A stretch of 9,915 nucleotides of DNA from Candidatus Aminicenantota bacterium (lineage in GTDB: Bacteria; Acidobacteriota; Aminicenantia; Aminicenantales; UBA4085), in contig PMCY01000041.1 of assembly GCA_003154255.1 (NCBI GenBank), positions 35,782 to 45,696 on the forward strand. The letters are read 5' to 3'. The notes below the pieces were generated by a model. It ran no database searches. It saw only the letters and a list, made by a program, of their open reading frames with translations, and was not told the origin of the DNA. Shown piece by piece: positions 6,745-9,915 of the stretch. The translations under genes were made by a program, and so were the position numbers. Each line of letters starts with the position of its first letter. Position 1 is the stretch's first letter.

Positions 6745-6746
6745 CC

Positions 6747-7664
6747 ATGTCCGTCAGCGCCGGCTTCGATCTCGGAGGCACCCAGCTTAAATACGGGCTC
6801 GTCGACCAGGACGGGTCCGTCCTCTACAAGGCCAGAATCCCGACGCCCTCCACGGTGATCGATTTGATCGACCGGCTGCCGGCCATTTGGGCGGACCTGA
6901 AAGGCCGCTCTCCCGAACCCATCGGGGCGGCCGGCTTGGGCTTGCCCGGCATTTACGACGTCCGCCTCGGGCGCATCCGGCAGTCCCCCCACTGCGCCGG
7001 TCTGGACGAATTCGATCTCGCTCCGGCCCTGGCCGGCATCCTGGACGTCCCTTTCGTAATCGACAACGACGCCAACCTGGCCGCCCTGGGCGAATGGACC
7101 CACGGCGCCGGACGGGGGACATCCAGCCTCATTGTGATGACGATCGGCACCGGCATAGGCGCCGGGATCATCCTCGAAGGACGAATCTGGGGGGGGGTCC
7201 GCGGCTTCGCCGGCGAAATCGGCCACGTCTCCATCCGTCCGGACGGCCTGGAATGCCCCTGCGGCAACCGCGGATGCCTGGAGACCGAAGTCTCCGCCCG
7301 GGCCATCCTGCGCCGCTACCGGGATTTTTCGGCCGCCGCCGAGGATTTGACTCCGGAGGATGTTCACCGGCGCGCTGAGGCCGGCGATAAAGGGGCCCGT
7401 CGCGCTTTCCTGGAGGCCGGGACGTTCTTGGGACTCGGGCTGAGCCTGCTCATCAACGTCCTCAATCCCGAGATGATCCTGATCGGCGGGGGGATCATGA
7501 CCGCGGGAGACCTCCTGCTTGGTCCGGCCGTCGCGGAAGCGGGCCGGCGTTCGTATCGGGCCTCCTTCGAGGCCTGCACGATCCGTCGGGCCGCCTTGGG
7601 CAACGACGCCGGACTGATCGGCGCCGCCGCCCTGGCGGCCGGAAGGATGGATCCTGAATCATGA
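6747..7664 (+). CDS. ROK-family sugar kinase (glucokinase-like)
   Basis: A 305-aa ATP-dependent hexose or N-acyl-hexosamine kinase candidate acting in the cytoplasm. It begins directly with the phosphate-binding FDLGGTQLKYG (residues 7-17) and has no N-terminal DNA-binding domain, so it is a kinase rather than a ROK repressor. D108 in DNDAN is the expected catalytic base. GTGIGAG (134-140) contributes to ATP binding, and E157 and H160 in AGEIGH match sugar-contacting residues. H160 with C170, C172 and C177 (CPCGNRGCLE) forms the ROK zinc site. GGGI at 247-250 is near the C-terminal nucleotide site. The start ATG has GGAAG 8 nt upstream; a TTG at 6741 overlapping the previous stop is less likely. 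Specificity cannot be read from the sequence; glucose is one possibility. A nine-G run encodes W148-V151. The position between the methyltransferase and a TonB receptor suggests carbohydrate handling, though weakly. Confidence 0.92.
   Translation: MSVSAGFDLGGTQLKYGLVDQDGSVLYKARIPTPSTVIDLIDRLPAIWADLKGRSPEPIGAAGLGLPGIYDVRLGRIRQSPHCAGLDEFDLAPALAGILDVPFVIDNDANLAALGEWTHGAGRGTSSLIVMTIGTGIGAGIILEGRIWGGVRGFAGEIGHVSIRPDGLECPCGNRGCLETEVSARAILRRYRDFSAAAEDLTPEDVHRRAEAGDKGARRAFLEAGTFLGLGLSLLINVLNPEMILIGGGIMTAGDLLLGPAVAEAGRRSYRASFEACTIRRAALGNDAGLIGAAALAAGRMDPES
7189..7197 (+). repeat. Nine-base G homopolymer within the ROK kinase gene
   Basis: A run of nine G residues encodes part of W148-G149-G150-V151, just before the zinc/sugar-binding AGEIGH motif. 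The reading frame is intact as given. Such runs can slip during replication, transcription or sequencing. Confidence 0.8.
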
Positions 7665-7728
7665 ATATTTTGCCTGCCCGGCAACGAACAATCGACGAAT
7701 CGCGTATCAAGAAAGACGAGGAGCTCTC

Positions 7729-9915
7729 ATGAATAGACGAATTATGCGCACCGCCTTGTTCCTGGCCCTGTCGATCGCCGCCATCGGCCCGCTTCCGGGT
7801 CAGGCGACCAAAGGCACCATCCAAGGATTGCTGCGCGATAAAGACCATAAACCGCTGGCCGGAGCCGTCGTCTCGATCGCCGGGTCTTCGCTCCAGGGCC
7901 AGCGCGTCTACCTGACCCCGGCCAGCGGCGTTTTCTACTTCCCGGAGCTTCCCCAGGGAGTCTACGAGCTGCGGGCGGAGATGCCCGGACACAAAACCGA
8001 AGTCCGGCCCGGAATCCGGATAGGCGTCGGGCAGACGATCGAACTCCTCGTCGGGCTTGAGACCTCGGCCCTGGAGGAGGACACCGTCAATGCCGTCCCC
8101 TCCCCCACGGTCAACGTCCATGCCTCCAAATTCAGCATCGATTACGGGCGCAAGCTCCTGACCGCCCTCCCCCTTCAACGCGATTTCGGCGATATCCTGC
8201 GGCTTTTCCCCGGATCGATCGGCGAAGGCCTCGTTTTCGACCGCGCCGCCTCCATTCTCGGCGGAACCGTCCGCGGCCAGCGCGTCCTCCTTGACGGCGT
8301 CTATGTGGGCGATACCGATTCGTCCCTGCCGATGCTCAATATCAACGTCGATGCCATCGAGGAAATCGAGTTTATCGGCGCCGGCCTGCCCGCCGAGATC
8401 GGCCAGGCCGACGGCAGCCTCATCAACATCGTCACCCGCACCGGCGGCAACGCCTTCGAGGGCGGGATCACGGCCTACTATACGGACGGCCGCCTGGCCC
8501 AGGACATGTTTTCGGCCGCCGCGTTGAAGGGCCTGAGCATCGTCCCCGCGGAAAAATACAGCGGATACCGTGATTTCTCCCTCGACCTCGGGGGCATGCT
8601 CTGGGAGAACCGGGCCTGGGCTTATCTCAGCGGCCGCATCCAGTCCTGGGAAAAGTCCAATCCCTACGCCCCGGAATCGCGCATGGCCCAGATGGACATT
8701 TTTGACAGCCCTCACTTCGATTGGTCCCGCCGCGAATGGATGACCTTCTTCCACCTCACGGTCGAGCCCATCAAGCAGGTCCGCTACATGGCCACGGTCC
8801 AGATCGGCCATCTTTTCGAGCCTTATGACGGAGCCTCCATCGCCCCCAACGCCTCGTCTGATTACGTCCCGGTCCGGGACGGCGAAAGCAGTTTCTCCAC
8901 GGCTCACCAGATCGATTATATTCTCAGCCAGGACGCCTCCCTCCAGGTCCGCGGGACATACTCCCACCGGGGTATTCCGCTGCTCTCCCGGACGTCCGGC
9001 TTGTATACCTATTTCGATTATCTACACCAGGTCTATTGGGGCGCCTCGGCCTACGACGAGAATGACTCCCGCACGCTCTTCGGCGGAACGGCATCGGTGA
9101 CGGCATTCTCCGACCGTTTGCTCGGGGGGGCTCACGAGTTTAAGGCCGGCGTCGAGTACGAACAGGGTGAATCCCATATCGACTGGTACCGGCTGAACCC
9201 TTATTACTCCCTGTGGTACGATTACGCCGCCGGCAATCCCTACATCGTCGATCCCTTGAACTCGGTCGGGCGCCTGGCCCTCACGCCCGCGCCCGGGGCG
9301 TCCGGCATTTGGGACGTCCAGGACAATTTCCGGCGTTTTTCCGCCTTCGTCCGCGACGATCTGAAAACCGGGCGGCTGGCCTTCAACCTCGGCCTGCGGC
9401 TCGATTATTCATTCGTTTTCGAACCCGAGGAGGCCCGTACCGCCCTGGCCTACAACTATGGGCCGGAAAACCTGGCCTCGGGGCTGGCCGTCGGGGATCT
9501 CCTGACCGCCCTCGAAGATCGCATCCATACGACGACGGGTAAATACACGCCTTTCGATTCCTACTCCACAACGTATAAAAAGATGGCCAATTTTCTGACC
9601 CTCTCGCCCCGCCTCGGCGGCGTCCTCGACCTCTTCGGCGACGGCCGGACCGCCCTCAAGGCCTCCTATTCCCGCTATTTCGAATCGGTCTGGACGGCCA
9701 AATACAACGCCGGCCAGCTCTATGCCCCCCAGACGGTCCAATGGGACTGGTACGATCTCAACAAAAACAAGATGATGGATCTGCCCGGAACGGACGAATA
9801 CGTCCTGGTTTCCTCCGTGACCCAGAACCCCAATTCGAACTATTACGAATACACCGACGCGGCCGGCGTCCTGCACTCCCTGAAAGCGCCTTATACGGAC
9901 GAGATCACAGCCGGC
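7729..9915 (+). CDS. TonB-dependent outer-membrane receptor with N-terminal carboxypeptidase-regulatory-like domain, C-terminus cut by window edge
   Basis: An outer-membrane active transporter driven by TonB/ExbBD; 729 codons are visible with no stop before the edge. Residues 1-25 form a Sec signal peptide. Residues about 29-110 form a carboxypeptidase-regulatory-like beta-sandwich (TIQGLLRDKDHKPLAGAVVS, SGVFYFPELPQGVYEL). The plug covers about 132-250: LPLQRDFGDILRLFPG, GGTVRGQRVLLDGVYVG, VDAIEEIEFIGAGLPAEIGQ and INIVTRTGGNAFEG. The rest alternates aromatic beta strands typical of the barrel, ending at DEITAG, itself a common barrel motif. DTVNAV near residue 118 might be a TonB box, but this is weak. 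The layout resembles Oar-like receptors of Acidobacteriota-type bacteria. GAGGAG lies 5 nt before the ATG. It begins 64 nt after the ROK kinase gene with no terminator or clear promoter between them, so read-through is possible. The ligand is unknown. Confidence 0.93.
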   Translation, partial: MNRRIMRTALFLALSIAAIGPLPGQATKGTIQGLLRDKDHKPLAGAVVSIAGSSLQGQRVYLTPASGVFYFPELPQGVYELRAEMPGHKTEVRPGIRIGVGQTIELLVGLETSALEEDTVNAVPSPTVNVHASKFSIDYGRKLLTALPLQRDFGDILRLFPGSIGEGLVFDRAASILGGTVRGQRVLLDGVYVGDTDSSLPMLNINVDAIEEIEFIGAGLPAEIGQADGSLINIVTRTGGNAFEGGITAYYTDGRLAQDMFSAAALKGLSIVPAEKYSGYRDFSLDLGGMLWENRAWAYLSGRIQSWEKSNPYAPESRMAQMDIFDSPHFDWSRREWMTFFHLTVEPIKQVRYMATVQIGHLFEPYDGASIAPNASSDYVPVRDGESSFSTAHQIDYILSQDASLQVRGTYSHRGIPLLSRTSGLYTYFDYLHQVYWGASAYDENDSRTLFGGTASVTAFSDRLLGGAHEFKAGVEYEQGESHIDWYRLNPYYSLWYDYAAGNPYIVDPLNSVGRLALTPAPGASGIWDVQDNFRRFSAFVRDDLKTGRLAFNLGLRLDYSFVFEPEEARTALAYNYGPENLASGLAVGDLLTALEDRIHTTTGKYTPFDSYSTTYKKMANFLTLSPRLGGVLDLFGDGRTALKASYSRYFESVWTAKYNAGQLYAPQTVQWDWYDLNKNKMMDLPGTDEYVLVSSVTQNPNSNYYEYTDAAGVLHSLKAPYTDEITAG

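Noticed and set aside
6741..6746. TTG start for the ROK kinase overlapping the methyltransferase stop
   Set aside because: GGAAG would be only 2 nt away, whereas the ATG at 6747 has 8-nt spacing and the conserved domain begins just after it.
7671..7685. Small hairpin (TTGCC and GGCAA arms) after the ROK gene as a terminator
   Set aside because: Only 5 bp of stem and no T-tract follow, so it does not support termination before the receptor gene.
7495..8967. Open minus-strand frame of 490 codons opposite the ROK kinase end and receptor start
   Set aside because: Both plus-strand genes are clear by conserved motifs, and this frame has no recognisable domain. Long antisense frames are common in high-GC coding DNA.

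Overview
The window is high-GC bacterial DNA, densely packed with genes. A TonB-dependent outer-membrane receptor and exported peptidases point to a diderm (Gram-negative) bacterium. The receptor's fusion of an N-terminal carboxypeptidase-regulatory-like domain to the plug resembles the large Oar-like receptors of Acidobacteriota and relatives such as Aminicenantota. That placement is an inference from gene style and was not tested.

Left arm, minus strand (1-5147). From right to left in transcription order: a Tat-exported M24 (Xaa-Pro aminopeptidase-like) metallopeptidase, a Sec-exported M28-type zinc aminopeptidase with an unusual active site, an intrinsic terminator at about 1537-1580, then lepA (elongation factor 4), which runs off the left edge. 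The two peptidases are 79 nt apart and probably form one operon for digesting peptides outside the cytoplasm. lepA appears to have its own promoter so close to the ATG that its mRNA may be nearly leaderless.

Centre (5148-5380). A 233-nt divergent control region carries a strong sigma70-like promoter toward tatA, a weaker one toward the M24/M28 operon, two inverted repeats and three copies of a 7-nt repeat in the M24 leader. It links a Tat translocase subunit gene with a gene whose product carries a Tat signal, suggesting joint control.

Right arm, plus strand (5381-9915). tatA is followed, with a 1-nt overlap, by a SAM-dependent methyltransferase with a long helical N-terminal extension, then a ROK-family sugar kinase 2 nt later. 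After a 64-nt gap comes a large TonB-dependent receptor cut by the right edge. The first three are probably co-transcribed; the receptor may be too. No tRNA, rRNA, CRISPR array or insertion sequence was recognised, and no stretch longer than 300 nt lacks a gene. No wholly new system is evident. The points most worth pursuing are the tatA/Tat-substrate divergent pair, the altered M28 active site and the tatA-coupled methyltransferase.
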